64,000 nucleotides of DNA from Ruegeria pomeroyi (GTDB taxonomy: Bacteria > Pseudomonadota > Alphaproteobacteria > Rhodobacterales > Rhodobacteraceae). Positions 44,375 to 52,606 of the stretch are shown in pieces. The notes under the pieces were generated by a model. It had not been told where the DNA came from, made no database searches, and saw only the letters and a list, made by a program, of their open reading frames with translations. The position numbers and the translations under genes were made by a program. The stretch covers positions 2,790,001 through 2,854,000 of the forward strand of contig NZ_JAGQAG010000001.1 in the NCBI RefSeq assembly GCF_021405525.1, written 5' to 3'. How positions within the stretch are numbered: the stretch's first letter is position 1; each line of letters starts with the position of its first letter.

Positions 44375-45589
44375 ATGACACTGCCGCCCAACGTTCACGA
44401 CGCCGAACCCATCCCCGCCGCCGCGCGCGAGGCCATCGACGCGCTGATGCAATCGGGTGATCTGTTCCGCTATACCGCACCGCAGGATGCGCCGGTGGCC
44501 CTGCTCGAAGCAGAGTTTGCCGACCTGCTGGGGTCGAAATACGCGCTGGCAGTGTCGTCCTGCTCGGCGGCGCTGTTCCTGTCGCTCAAGGCCTTGGGCC
44601 TGCCGCGCGATGCGCGGGTGCTGATCCCGGGCTTCACCTTTGCCGCCGTGCCCTCGTCGGTCGTACATGCCGATTGCGTGCCGGTCCTGTGCGAGGTCGG
44701 CGCCAATTACCGGATCGACATGGCAGATTTCGAAGCCAAGCTGGACGGCGTGCAGGCGGTGATCATCAGCCATATGCGCGGTCATACTTCGGACATGGAC
44801 GCGATCATGGCGCTCTGCGATGCGCGTGGAATACCGGTGGTCGAGGACGCGGCGCATTCGCTGGGCACCACCTGGCACGGGCGCAATATCGGCACCATCG
44901 GCCGGGTCGGCTGTTTCTCGTTCCAGTCCTACAAGATGATCAACGCGGGCGAAGGCGGCATCCTGGTGACCGACGACGCCGATCTGGTGGCGCGCGCGGT
45001 GATCATGTCGGGCGCGTATGAGCATAACTGGAAGAAGCACAAAGGGCCCGAGGGGCAGAACTCGCCCGAACTGGCCGAGGCCTTTGCCCACTGGCAGAAC
45101 ATGCTGCCGCTTTACAATCTGCGCATGTCGAACCTGAGTGCCGCGGTGATCCGCCCGCAAATCCCCGAACTGGCCCGCCGGGTGCGCGACGGGTTGACCA
45201 ACCACGACTATGTAGCGGACCGCCTCAACACCTCGCCCTTCATCGACGTCCCCGCCCCGCTTGCTCCGGAACGGCGCGCCCCGGATTCGATCCAGTTCAA
45301 CCTGATCGGGCTGGACGAGGCCGAAACCCGCGCCTTTGCCGCCGCCGCCGAGCGACGCGGGGTCAAGGTGCAGGTCTTTGGCCTAAGCGAGGACAATGCC
45401 CGCGCCTTCTGGAACTGGCAGTTTCTGGGAGAGGTGCCCGATCTGCCGCAGACCCGCGCCATGCTGATGCGCGCCTGCGACGTACGACTGCCGGTGCGGC
45501 TAAGCCGCGCCGAACTGGATGTGGTGGCCGATATCCTGCTGGCCGCGATGGCAGAGGTAACCGGCCCTGCGCGCGCCTATGGAACCTAA
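44375..45589 (+). CDS. DegT/DnrJ/EryC1/StrS-family aminotransferase
   Basis: A 404-aa PLP enzyme. Landmarks are LLGSKYALAVSSCSAALFLSLKALG, VLIPGFTFAAVPSSVVHADCVPVLCEV, VVEDAAHSLGTTWHGRNIGTIGRVGCFSFQSYKMINAGEGG (in parts). The PLP lysine is in SYKMINAGEGG. The family transaminates keto-sugars or other ketones. Here no sugar-nucleotide genes are adjacent, so the product may be a small amino compound or a regulatory sugar. The start at 44375 begins just before the conserved PPNVHDAEPIP; an upstream ATG adds no homologous residues. Confidence 0.85.
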   Translation: MTLPPNVHDAEPIPAAAREAIDALMQSGDLFRYTAPQDAPVALLEAEFADLLGSKYALAVSSCSAALFLSLKALGLPRDARVLIPGFTFAAVPSSVVHADCVPVLCEVGANYRIDMADFEAKLDGVQAVIISHMRGHTSDMDAIMALCDARGIPVVEDAAHSLGTTWHGRNIGTIGRVGCFSFQSYKMINAGEGGILVTDDADLVARAVIMSGAYEHNWKKHKGPEGQNSPELAEAFAHWQNMLPLYNLRMSNLSAAVIRPQIPELARRVRDGLTNHDYVADRLNTSPFIDVPAPLAPERRAPDSIQFNLIGLDEAETRAFAAAAERRGVKVQVFGLSEDNARAFWNWQFLGEVPDLPQTRAMLMRACDVRLPVRLSRAELDVVADILLAAMAEVTGPARAYGT

Positions 45590-45601
45590 GGCGCGCCGCG
45601 C

Positions 45602-46174
45602 TTAGCTGAGCTTGGACAGTTTGCGTTGCAACTCGGCAAGCTGTTTTTTAATGTCGTCCAGGTCCTCGCCCTGTTCACTCTTGTCGCCCTCTCCCTCCTT
45701 ACCGGGTCCGCTCCAAGTGTTGCCCAGGCCGCCGGTCATGGCGCGGATGAAGGCCTCCTGCTGGGCCTTGAGCGCTTCAAAACCCGGCATCTGCGCCATC
45801 GGGTTAATGGCGTTCATGTTCTCCATCAGCTTGGACTGGCTTTCGCGCAACATGTCGAACGAGCTTTGCAGGAATTGGGGCATCATGCCACCACCCGGCA
45901 CCATATAGCTGCGCACCAGATCGTTCAGGACGTTGACCGGCAGCACATTCTCGCCACGGCTTTCATGCTCGGCGATGATCTGGAGCAGATATTGCCGGGT
46001 CAGGTCGTCACCGGTCTTGAGATCGACGATCTGCACCTCGCGCCCGGCCCGGATGAAGCCGGCGATATCCTCGAGTGTGACATAGTCGCTGGTCTCGGTA
46101 TTGTACAAACGCCGGCTGGCATAACGCTTGATCAGCAGCGGTTTTTCCTGTTCGGCCACGACGTTACTCCCCAT
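45602..46174 (-). CDS. phaR: Polyhydroxyalkanoate synthesis repressor PhaR
   Basis: A 190-aa DNA- and PHB-binding repressor. The PHB/PHA_DNA-bind domain is visible: LLIKRYASRRLYNTETSDYVTLEDIAGFIRAG and FEVQIVDLKTGDDLTRQYLLQIIAEHE-like text (quoted as landmarks KRYASRRLYNTETSDYVTL and DLTRQYLLQII). A C-terminal amphipathic region with Met/Gln-rich repeats follows (QSSFDMLRESQSKLMENMN). PhaR represses the phasin and itself and is released by nascent PHB. It follows phaP on the same strand. Confidence 0.95.
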   Translation of the reverse strand: MGSNVVAEQEKPLLIKRYASRRLYNTETSDYVTLEDIAGFIRAGREVQIVDLKTGDDLTRQYLLQIIAEHESRGENVLPVNVLNDLVRSYMVPGGGMMPQFLQSSFDMLRESQSKLMENMNAINPMAQMPGFEALKAQQEAFIRAMTGGLGNTWSGPGKEGEGDKSEQGEDLDDIKKQLAELQRKLSKLS

Positions 46175-46258
46175 TATTGTCGCATTGCAGCGAGCCTATG
46201 CGAGCGCAGAACAAAAGAAAAGAGAAACGGCGCGGCATGCTGCCGCCCAAGGGGCGGC

Positions 46259-46332
46259 CCCGGAATTTGAACAAATTCCGGGAGAGAAAATTCTACGAAT
46301 TTTCCAGGCCGTTTTCCGGGTCGGAAAACGGC
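46259..46332. repeat. Chain of three small-loop hairpins (element B3)
   Basis: CCCGGAATTTG/CAAATTCCGGG with loop AA (46259-46282), GAAAATTC/GAATTTTC with loop TAC (46286-46304), and GCCGTTTTCCG/CGGAAAACGGC with loop GGT (46308-46332). It sits between phaP and phaR. Same design as 543-613 and 23990-24060. Confidence 0.75.
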
Positions 46333-46348
46333 GCCCCGCAACAAGAAA

Positions 46349-46370
46349 GGGCAGGTCTTTCGACCTGCCC
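46349..46370 (-). terminator. Terminator after the phasin gene
   Basis: GGGCAGGTC/GACCTGCCC with loop TTTC (46349-46370). On the minus strand it is followed by TTTCTTGTT. It lies 50 bp past the phasin stop and upstream of phaR. Confidence 0.8.
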
Positions 46371-46420
46371 TGCGGTATCGCACCAAAGGGGGAGGAGAGC
46401 GGTGCGCCCCGCCTGTCGTC

Positions 46421-46867
46421 TTACTTCGCGGCTGCGGCCTTCTTGGCGGCAGCGGTCACGTCGTTGGTGGCTTTCTTCACTGCGGCAGTCGCATCCTCGG
46501 TGATATCCTTGCCGGCAGCCATCAGCAGCTCGACGGTGTCCATCTGCACTTTCTTCGCGATTTCGGCGAAGGCGGCCATGTTCTCGGCAGCGACTTCGGC
46601 CGATGCGCTGGCGAAATCGGTCATCGCCTTGGCATAGTCTGCCGGCTCTGCCTTTGCTTTCGACATGTCGCTCAGCTTGGCCAGGGTTTCCTTGGTCCAC
46701 TTGCTGGAGATCTCGGCCGATTTCTCGGCGGCTTCCAGAGCAACGCCCGACAGTTTCTCGTTCAGGGCTGCGGTCGACTTGAACGCGTCTTCCATTGCCT
46801 TGGTGTCAACCGGGAATGCGCCCATCATGTCTTTCATGATCGCGGAAAAGTCTTGGGTCTTTGCCAT
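46421..46867 (-). CDS. phaP: Phasin family granule protein
   Basis: A 148-aa amphipathic helical protein coating PHA granules. Landmarks are FSAIMKDMMGAFPVDTKAMEDAFKSTAALNEKLSGVALEAAEKSAEISSKWTKETLAKLSDM (quoted in parts: AALNEKLSGVALEAAEKSAEI) and ADYAKAMTDFASASAEVAAENMAAFAEIAKK. The C-terminus is Ala/Lys-rich. The start at 46867 is chosen because MAKTQDFSAIM begins the homologous region and GAGG lies upstream. Inverted CTGC-N3-GCAG sites in the promoter mark PhaR control. Confidence 0.93.
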   Translation of the reverse strand: MAKTQDFSAIMKDMMGAFPVDTKAMEDAFKSTAALNEKLSGVALEAAEKSAEISSKWTKETLAKLSDMSKAKAEPADYAKAMTDFASASAEVAAENMAAFAEIAKKVQMDTVELLMAAGKDITEDATAAVKKATNDVTAAAKKAAAAK

Positions 46868-46930
46868 TGTCTCAATCCTCATTGCCGGGTCCGGGCCCAC
46901 CCCGTTTCCTGCGGCTTGAGAGGAATATGC

Positions 46931-46977
46931 TTTCTGCGGCGCAGCATTTCAAGGAAAATAATGCTGCGCCGCAGAAA
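46931..46977. promoter_or_regulatory. PhaR operator between phaC and phaP
   Basis: TTTCTGCGGCGCAGCATT (46931-46948) is inverted as AATGCTGCGCCGCAGAAA (46960-46977). Each arm contains CTGC-N3-GCAG, the TGC-type motif described for PhaR of Paracoccus. The element is upstream of phaP and downstream of phaC and could also fold as a phaC terminator. Confidence 0.75.
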
Positions 46978-46998
46978 AATTTCAGGAATGACGAAAAA

Positions 46999-48801
46999 TC
47001 AGGTACTTGCCTTGGCCACCACGTAGGTGCCCGGGGCCGGGCACAGGCGGGGATGCTCCGAATCGCCGGTGTCGCGCGCCGGAATTTGCTTGCCCGCGCG
47101 CGGTTTCAGCCAGGCCGCCCACATCGGCCACCAGGATCCTTCGTTGAAATCGGCCTCGGCCAGCCAGGTTGCGGCATCGGCCTTCAGGTCGGGGTTGGTG
47201 TAATGGCCATATTTCTTCTTGGACGGCGGGTTCACGATGCCCGCGATATGGCCGGATTCGGACACCACAAAGGTTTTCGAGCGCGACCCCATCTTCTGCA
47301 CTCCGCGATAGCAGTCCTTCCAGGCGGCGATATGGTCGGTCTCGCAGGTGATCGCCATCAAGGGCACATCCACATCGCGCACATGCAGCGTGTGGCCCAT
47401 CAGTTCGAACCCATCGCCCGCGAATTCATTCCGCTGGCAGAGCCCGCGCAGATATTGCACGGCCATCTTGGCCGGCAAGTTGGCGCCATCACCGTTCCAA
47501 TAGAGCAGATCGAAGGCGGGCGGCGTTTCGCCCAGCATGTAGCTCTGGATCGCGGGTTTGTAGATCAGGTCGTTCGAACGCAGATAAGAGAAGGTCCGCG
47601 CCATGATCCACGAGCGCAGCACGCCCTCGCGGGTGACCTCTTCCTCGATTCCGTCGATGAAATCGTCTTGCAGGAACGGGGTGAACTCTCCCTGATCCGA
47701 GAAATCGGTGAGCGCGGTAAAGAAGGTCGCGGATTTCACCGACTTGTCGCCGGTCTGTTTCATCAGCGACAGCGTCAGGCTCAGCGTGGTGCCCGCGATG
47801 CAATAGCCCACCGCGTTGACCTGCTTGACCTTGCAGATCTTCTTGACCTCGTCGATGGCGGCCAGGAACCCGTCCTGGATGTAATCCTCCATCCCCACGT
47901 CGGCATAACTGGCGTCCGGGTTGATCCAGCTGACCACAAAGATGGTGAACCCCTGCTCTGTCACCCACTTGATGAAGCTGTTCTGCGCCTTCAGGTCGAG
48001 GATGTAGAACTTGTTGATCCAGGGCGGGAACAGCACGATCGGGATCTCGTGCACGGTATCCGTAACCGGCTTGTACTGGATCAGTTCCATCATCCGGTTG
48101 CGATAGACCACGTCGCCGGGCGTGGTGGCGATATTGCCGCCCACCTGAAACGCCTTTTCATCGGCCAGCTTGACCACCAGTTCGCCATTGTTGGCCTCGA
48201 GATCGGTGATCAGGTTCTCCAGCCCCTTGAGCAGCGAGCGGCCCTCGGTCTCGACCGCGCGTTCCAGCGCGTCGGGATTGGTCGCGAGGAAATTGGTAGG
48301 GGCCATCATGTCGATGATCTGCTGCGAGAAATACTTGAGCCGCTTGAGATCCTTGTCCGGCAGGTCATCGACCGAGGCGACTGCCTGGGCCAAGGCGGCG
48401 GCGTTGGTTTGATATTGCTGGCGAATGAAGCGGAAATAGGGGTTGTTCTCCCACATGGGGTGCGAGAAGCGGCGATCCTTGGGGGCCGCGTCATCATCCT
48501 CGACCCCGCCGGTCATCAGCGCCTGCTGCGCCTCGGCGAAATTCATGACCGACTTGCCCCAGAATTCCAGCTGCTGTTCCAGCAACTTGGCGGGATTCTG
48601 CCAGGCCTCGGCCCAATAGGCGGTTGCTGCCTTTGCAAAAAGCTCTTGATTCGGGGCATCCAGTGCCGGGGTATGGGGCTTCTTACCGGCCATGATCTCG
48701 ACCAGACGCTTCGAGAGTTCCTCGACCTTGGTCATGTTTTCCTTAAGCTGTTCAAATTGTTCGCCTGTCAAATGCGTCGACATATCTTCACTTGTTGTCA
48801 T
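46999..48801 (-). CDS. phaC: Class I poly(3-hydroxyalkanoate) synthase
   Basis: A 600-aa polymerase of (R)-3-hydroxyacyl-CoA at the granule surface. The lipase-like box is GYCIAG (residues 332-337), with nucleophile Cys334. Later Asp (TCETDHIAAW) and His (SESGHIAGIV) complete the triad. The N-terminal ~110 residues form the poorly conserved extension; PhaC_N motifs include FLFPPWINKFYILDL and VSWINPD. The start at 48801 precedes MSTHL by six codons; both are possible. It is divergent from phaZ. Confidence 0.96.
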   Translation of the reverse strand: MTTSEDMSTHLTGEQFEQLKENMTKVEELSKRLVEIMAGKKPHTPALDAPNQELFAKAATAYWAEAWQNPAKLLEQQLEFWGKSVMNFAEAQQALMTGGVEDDDAAPKDRRFSHPMWENNPYFRFIRQQYQTNAAALAQAVASVDDLPDKDLKRLKYFSQQIIDMMAPTNFLATNPDALERAVETEGRSLLKGLENLITDLEANNGELVVKLADEKAFQVGGNIATTPGDVVYRNRMMELIQYKPVTDTVHEIPIVLFPPWINKFYILDLKAQNSFIKWVTEQGFTIFVVSWINPDASYADVGMEDYIQDGFLAAIDEVKKICKVKQVNAVGYCIAGTTLSLTLSLMKQTGDKSVKSATFFTALTDFSDQGEFTPFLQDDFIDGIEEEVTREGVLRSWIMARTFSYLRSNDLIYKPAIQSYMLGETPPAFDLLYWNGDGANLPAKMAVQYLRGLCQRNEFAGDGFELMGHTLHVRDVDVPLMAITCETDHIAAWKDCYRGVQKMGSRSKTFVVSESGHIAGIVNPPSKKKYGHYTNPDLKADAATWLAEADFNEGSWWPMWAAWLKPRAGKQIPARDTGDSEHPRLCPAPGTYVVAKAST

Positions 48802-48825
48802 TTTAAGGAATCCCCCCTAACCTCG

Positions 48826-48836
48826 CTGCTATGCAG
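48826..48836. promoter_or_regulatory. PhaR-type motif in the phaC/phaZ divergent promoter
   Basis: CTGC-TAT-GCAG, the same CTGC-N3-GCAG pattern found twice before phaP, lies in the 111-bp gap between divergent phaC (start 48801) and phaZ (start 48913). It suggests PhaR also controls these genes. Confidence 0.5.
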
Positions 48837-48912
48837 AATAACGTCGTGCATTGCGGGGGGCAAAGCGACGAATGGTCCGAAATCTCCAGGTGTGGCTTAG
48901 GAGGCCCGTTTC

Positions 48913-50187
48913 ATGCGTTACATGATGACCTACGACTGGATGGAAACCGTTCGTAATACCAATCAATGGATGGGGGCGACGGCCAATTCGATGGCTTCCT
49001 ACCCGCTGTTCTCGATGGTTCCGAACCCTGTCTTCAACTGGATGTCCGCCTGGGGCGAAGTGACCGAGCGCACGTTCCAGCGCATGGTGGTCAAACCCGA
49101 TTGGGGCATCCGCACCTTTACCTGCGAGGATGGCAAGGACCACCTGGTCGAGATCAAGACCGTGGTCGAGCGTGACTTTGGCGATCTCATCCACATCAAC
49201 GTCACCGGGCGCGAGACGCAGCCGCGCAAGGTGCTGTTGGTGGCGCCGATGTCGGGTCACTACGCGACGCTCCTGCGCTCGACCGTCAAGAGCCTGCTGG
49301 TCAATTGCGAGGTCTATGTCACCGACTGGCACAACGCCCGTGATATCCCGGTCTCGGCCGGCAAGTTCGATGTCGAGGATTACACGCTCTATCTGGTTGA
49401 TTTCATGCGCGAACTGGGGCCTGACACCCATGTGATCGCGGTCTGCCAGCCCGCCCCGCTGACACTGGCCGCCACCGCCTATCTGGCCGAGCTTGACCCC
49501 AAGGCGCAGCCCAGCACGCTGACCCTGATCGGCGGTCCCGTCGACCCCGACGCCACCCCGACCGAAGTGACCGATTTCGGCCGCCGCGTCACCATGGGCC
49601 AGCTGGAACAGTCGATGATCCAGCGCGTCGGTTTCAAATACCAGGGTGTTGGCCGCATGGTCTATCCGGGCCTGTTGCAGCTGGCCTCGTTCATGTCGAT
49701 GAATGCCGACCGCCACTCCAAGGCCTTCAGCGACCAGATCCACCGGGTCATGCGCGACGAGGCCTCGGACCACGATGCCCATAACCGGTTCTACGACGAA
49801 TATCTGGCCGTCATGGACATGACCGCCGAATTCTACCTCTCGACCGTCGAGCGGGTGTTCAAGAAGCGCGAGATCGCGCGCAACGCATTCATCGTCGATG
49901 GTCACAAGGTCGATATCAGCAAGATCACCGATGTCGCCGTGATGACCGTCGAGGGTGCCAATGACGATATCTCGGCCCCCGGCCAGTGTATCGCCGCGCT
50001 CGACCTGTGCACCGGGCTGGCCGACAGCAAGAAGGCCAATCATCTGGAGCCGGGCGCGGGCCATTACGGCATCTTTGCCGGGCGCAGCTGGCGCGACAAT
50101 ATCCGGCCGCTGGTGATCGACTTCATGAACACAAACAGCCGCAAAGGCAAATCGCTGCGTCCCGCCAACAAGAACAGCGCCGCCTGA
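48913..50187 (+). CDS. phaZ: Intracellular polyhydroxyalkanoate depolymerase
   Basis: A 424-aa alpha/beta hydrolase of the PhaZ1 class. Cys178 in AVCQPAPLTLAA replaces Ser as the nucleophile, as is usual for intracellular depolymerases of amorphous PHB. Other landmarks are MRYMMTYDWMETVRNTNQWM, VLLVAPMSGHYATLLRSTV, YVTDWHNARDIPVS, and EGANDDISAPGQ with the Asp and LEPGAGHYGIFAG with the His. It is divergent from phaC, so synthesis and breakdown genes share a control region. Confidence 0.94.
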   Translation: MRYMMTYDWMETVRNTNQWMGATANSMASYPLFSMVPNPVFNWMSAWGEVTERTFQRMVVKPDWGIRTFTCEDGKDHLVEIKTVVERDFGDLIHINVTGRETQPRKVLLVAPMSGHYATLLRSTVKSLLVNCEVYVTDWHNARDIPVSAGKFDVEDYTLYLVDFMRELGPDTHVIAVCQPAPLTLAATAYLAELDPKAQPSTLTLIGGPVDPDATPTEVTDFGRRVTMGQLEQSMIQRVGFKYQGVGRMVYPGLLQLASFMSMNADRHSKAFSDQIHRVMRDEASDHDAHNRFYDEYLAVMDMTAEFYLSTVERVFKKREIARNAFIVDGHKVDISKITDVAVMTVEGANDDISAPGQCIAALDLCTGLADSKKANHLEPGAGHYGIFAGRSWRDNIRPLVIDFMNTNSRKGKSLRPANKNSAA

Positions 50188-50189
50188 TC

Positions 50190-50768
50190 ATGGCACGGGC
50201 CAAGGCGACCGAGCTTGCCTTTGCCTGTTCCTGCGGGGCGCTGGCGGGGCATCTGACTGCCGATGCTGTCCGCACTGGCACCAGGGTCGGGTGCCACTGC
50301 CCGGATTGTCGCGCGGCCGAGCTCTACTTCGATCAGCCGGACCCGGCGCCGGGTCCGGTGGATATCTTCCAGACCAGCCCCGACGGTTTCGTGATCGACC
50401 GCGGCGCAGAACATCTTGCCCTGATGCGCCTGTCCCCCAAGGGCCTGTTCCGCTGGTACGCCAAATGCTGCAACAGCCCACTGGCCACGACGCTCAATTC
50501 CGCCAAGAAGCCCTTTGTCGGGGTGAATGTGCGTCGGCTGGCCGATCCAGATGCGTTGGGCCGCACCCGCGCTTATGGCTTTGTCCCGCAACCCGATGGC
50601 AGCCGCAAACACCGCAATATCGCCCCTGCCGTCTATGGTCTACTGAGCCGGATGCTGGCCGGGCGGCTGTCGGGACGCTGGCGCAAGACACCGTTCTTTG
50701 ATGCCTCGACCGGAGAACCTGTGGCCAAACCGCAGGTGCTGGACAAGGCAACGCGCGCCGCGCTTTAA
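50190..50768 (+). CDS. DUF6151 protein, GFA-like zinc fold
   Basis: A 192-aa protein with an N-terminal set of cysteines FACSCGALAGHL and GCHCPDCRAAE that resembles zinc sites of GFA/CENP-V proteins, and a later CCNSPL block. The middle (LSPKGLFRWYAKCCNSPLATTLNSAKKPFVGVN; in parts) is characteristic of DUF6151. The start is 3 bp after the phaZ stop, so it is coupled to it. A GFA-like role in thiol or aldehyde handling is only a guess. Confidence 0.78.
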   Translation: MARAKATELAFACSCGALAGHLTADAVRTGTRVGCHCPDCRAAELYFDQPDPAPGPVDIFQTSPDGFVIDRGAEHLALMRLSPKGLFRWYAKCCNSPLATTLNSAKKPFVGVNVRRLADPDALGRTRAYGFVPQPDGSRKHRNIAPAVYGLLSRMLAGRLSGRWRKTPFFDASTGEPVAKPQVLDKATRAAL

Positions 50769-51469
50769 CGCTGAGGCTCGGCCAGCCAGGCCTGCAATGC
50801 TTCGGTCACCACGTCAGGCGTTTCGAGGGTGGGCAGGTGACCAGCCTCGTCGATCACAGTCAATCGCGCATGAGCGACCAGATCCGCGATAAAGCTGTGT
50901 CGCTTGACCGGGGTCAACCTGTCATGTGCACCGCACAGGATCAGGGTCGGTACCCGGATCTGGCGTAAGGCGCTCTGCTGATCTGGACGGCGCTGCAGCG
51001 CCCGCATCTGCCGCACGAACTGGTCCGGTCCAGCCTCGAGCCCCATTTGACGCACGACCTCGAGCACCTGCAACCGGCCTGGCCCCGGCGCCAGGCTTTC
51101 AGGGCGCAGCACCTGGCCCAGCGCCTGTTCCAGTTTGCCGACCCGGGCGCTGATTATCAGCGGCTCCCGCGCTGCGGCGATTTGGGGCGTGTCGGTCTGG
51201 GCATCGGTGGACATCAGGCATAGCCGACTGACCCGCTTGGGCGCGCGCCTGATCATCTCCATCGCCACGATACCACCCATGCTGAGCCCTGCCAGCGCAA
51301 AGCGCGCGGGCAGATGCGGCAGCAGGTCCTCGACGATCCGGCTGATCTGATCAGCCTGTCCTACGGGGCAGACGGTCACGGCGCGCGAACGCGAGAGAAC
51401 CGCCAGTTGCGGTGCAAACAGCCGCGCATCGCAGCACATGCCCGGCAGGAAAACCAGTGGCTCGCCCAT
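50765..51469 (-). CDS. Alpha/beta hydrolase
   Basis: A 234-aa hydrolase with the nucleophile elbow LAGLSMGGIVAMEM, Asp in LILCGAHDRLTPVKRH and His in EAGHLPTLETP. The N-terminus is VFLPGMCCDARLFAPQL. The start at 51469 has AGGGAGA upstream. It is convergent with the preceding gene (4-bp overlap at the 3' ends). The substrate is unknown; esterase or lactonase-like activity is most common in this branch. Confidence 0.85.
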   Translation of the reverse strand: MGEPLVFLPGMCCDARLFAPQLAVLSRSRAVTVCPVGQADQISRIVEDLLPHLPARFALAGLSMGGIVAMEMIRRAPKRVSRLCLMSTDAQTDTPQIAAAREPLIISARVGKLEQALGQVLRPESLAPGPGRLQVLEVVRQMGLEAGPDQFVRQMRALQRRPDQQSALRQIRVPTLILCGAHDRLTPVKRHSFIADLVAHARLTVIDEAGHLPTLETPDVVTEALQAWLAEPQR

Positions 51470-51542
51470 ATGTCTCCCTTTCGCCCCAGAACCGTCACTC
51501 ACCGGCAGAATGGGCAGTTATCGGCGACAGGACAAGCCCTGT

Positions 51543-52175
51543 CTAGGGATAGGCGATGCCGCGAAAGGCGGGAAAATCGGAATAGGCCGCGCGCCGCGCC
51601 GCCAGCGGCATCGGCGGCTCCTGCCCGGCCACCACCAGCCGTCCGCGTGGCGCGATATAGCTGTCGATCCGGCGCAAGGGCACGGGCCGCCACACCAGGT
51701 TAAAGGCGCAGAGCTTGGGAAAGAACCAGATCTCGGAATAATCCAGGTGATCGTGCAGCCACCAGGCCAGATCGCGCCAGTCGCGCCCCTGCACATAGCG
51801 GTCGGCAAACCAGGGGATCACCACTGACGCCCCGGCAATCCGCGCCTCTCCCCGGCCCCGGTCCCATATGTGGCATTCCAGCGGATGATCGTTGCGGGCA
51901 CAGTTCAGGCGGTTCTCATTGCCGAACCGGTTGAGCGATGCCGAGCGATAGCCCGAGCGCACCGCGATGCGCCCGAACGTCTCCTCCAGCGGGTCCATCA
52001 GCGTCTCGCAAAAGGCACGCCCGGTCTCGATCGCCAGATCGGGATCGTCGGGAATGTTCTGCTGCGCATGGAAATTGCCGATCTCGGAGTAAAGGAAATC
52101 GCGCATGAAGAAATGCCGTGACAGGCGCACTCGGCCCAGGGTCTCCAGGCTCCACATGCTGCCCGGGCGGCGCAT
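51543..52175 (-). CDS. Conserved protein with M15-peptidase-like layout
   Basis: A 210-aa protein. RLSRHFFMRDFLYSEIGNF, then FCETLMDPLEETFGRIAVRSGYRSASLN, HPLECHIWD, and DLAWWLHDHLDYSEIWFFPKL resemble the general order of peptidase_M15 (carboxypeptidase/endolysin) proteins, including RSGYRS. I cannot assign the zinc ligands with certainty, so activity may be lost or different. Its start overlaps the end of the VOC gene upstream, in a string of minus-strand genes (54338 down to 50765). Confidence 0.6.
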   Translation of the reverse strand: MRRPGSMWSLETLGRVRLSRHFFMRDFLYSEIGNFHAQQNIPDDPDLAIETGRAFCETLMDPLEETFGRIAVRSGYRSASLNRFGNENRLNCARNDHPLECHIWDRGRGEARIAGASVVIPWFADRYVQGRDWRDLAWWLHDHLDYSEIWFFPKLCAFNLVWRPVPLRRIDSYIAPRGRLVVAGQEPPMPLAARRAAYSDFPAFRGIAYP

Positions 52176-52606
52176 CAGCCGTACCCGTTCCAGCGAAACT
52201 CGCCATTGGGTCCCAGTGCCGAAAACGGGTTATGGGCGATTTCCCAGATGCTGCCATCCGGCGCACGGAAATAGCCGTGATAGCCGCCCCAGAACACCTC
52301 TGAGGCGGGTTTGAGGATCTCGGCCCCCGCCGTCTGCGCACGCTCCAGTAACGCATCAACCGTTTCCCGGTCGCGGCAATTATGGCTCAGCGTCATCGCC
52401 CCCTGCCCCAAATGCTCTACCGGCAGGCCGATATCATTGGCCAGCGCCGCCAAGGGATAAAGGCCCAGAACCTGCCCGATCAGGTCAAAGGCGATCACCC
52501 CGTCCGGCGTCTCGACCCGGCGCCAGCCCAGCGCCTCGTAAAACGCCGCCGCCGCCTCGACATCCTCGGCGCCGATAGTGATCAGGCTCACCCGCTGGTC
52601 CATCAT
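52175..52606 (-). CDS. VOC (glyoxalase/bleomycin resistance) family protein
   Basis: A 143-aa protein of the vicinal oxygen chelate fold. Landmarks are VSLITIGAEDVEAAAAFYEALGWRRVETPDG, LSHNCRDRETVDALLERAQTAGAEILKPASE, and GYHGYFRAPDGSIWEIAHNP (in parts), with metal-binding His/Glu candidates. The usual core is present; the substrate is unknown. Overlaps both neighbours by a few bases, indicating an operon. Confidence 0.85.
   Translation of the reverse strand: MMDQRVSLITIGAEDVEAAAAFYEALGWRRVETPDGVIAFDLIGQVLGLYPLAALANDIGLPVEHLGQGAMTLSHNCRDRETVDALLERAQTAGAEILKPASEVFWGGYHGYFRAPDGSIWEIAHNPFSALGPNGEFRWNGYG

Noticed and set aside
46861-48900. 679-aa open frame opposite phaC
   Set aside because: It is a complete antisense of the conserved phaC sequence and has a low-complexity, His-rich translation.
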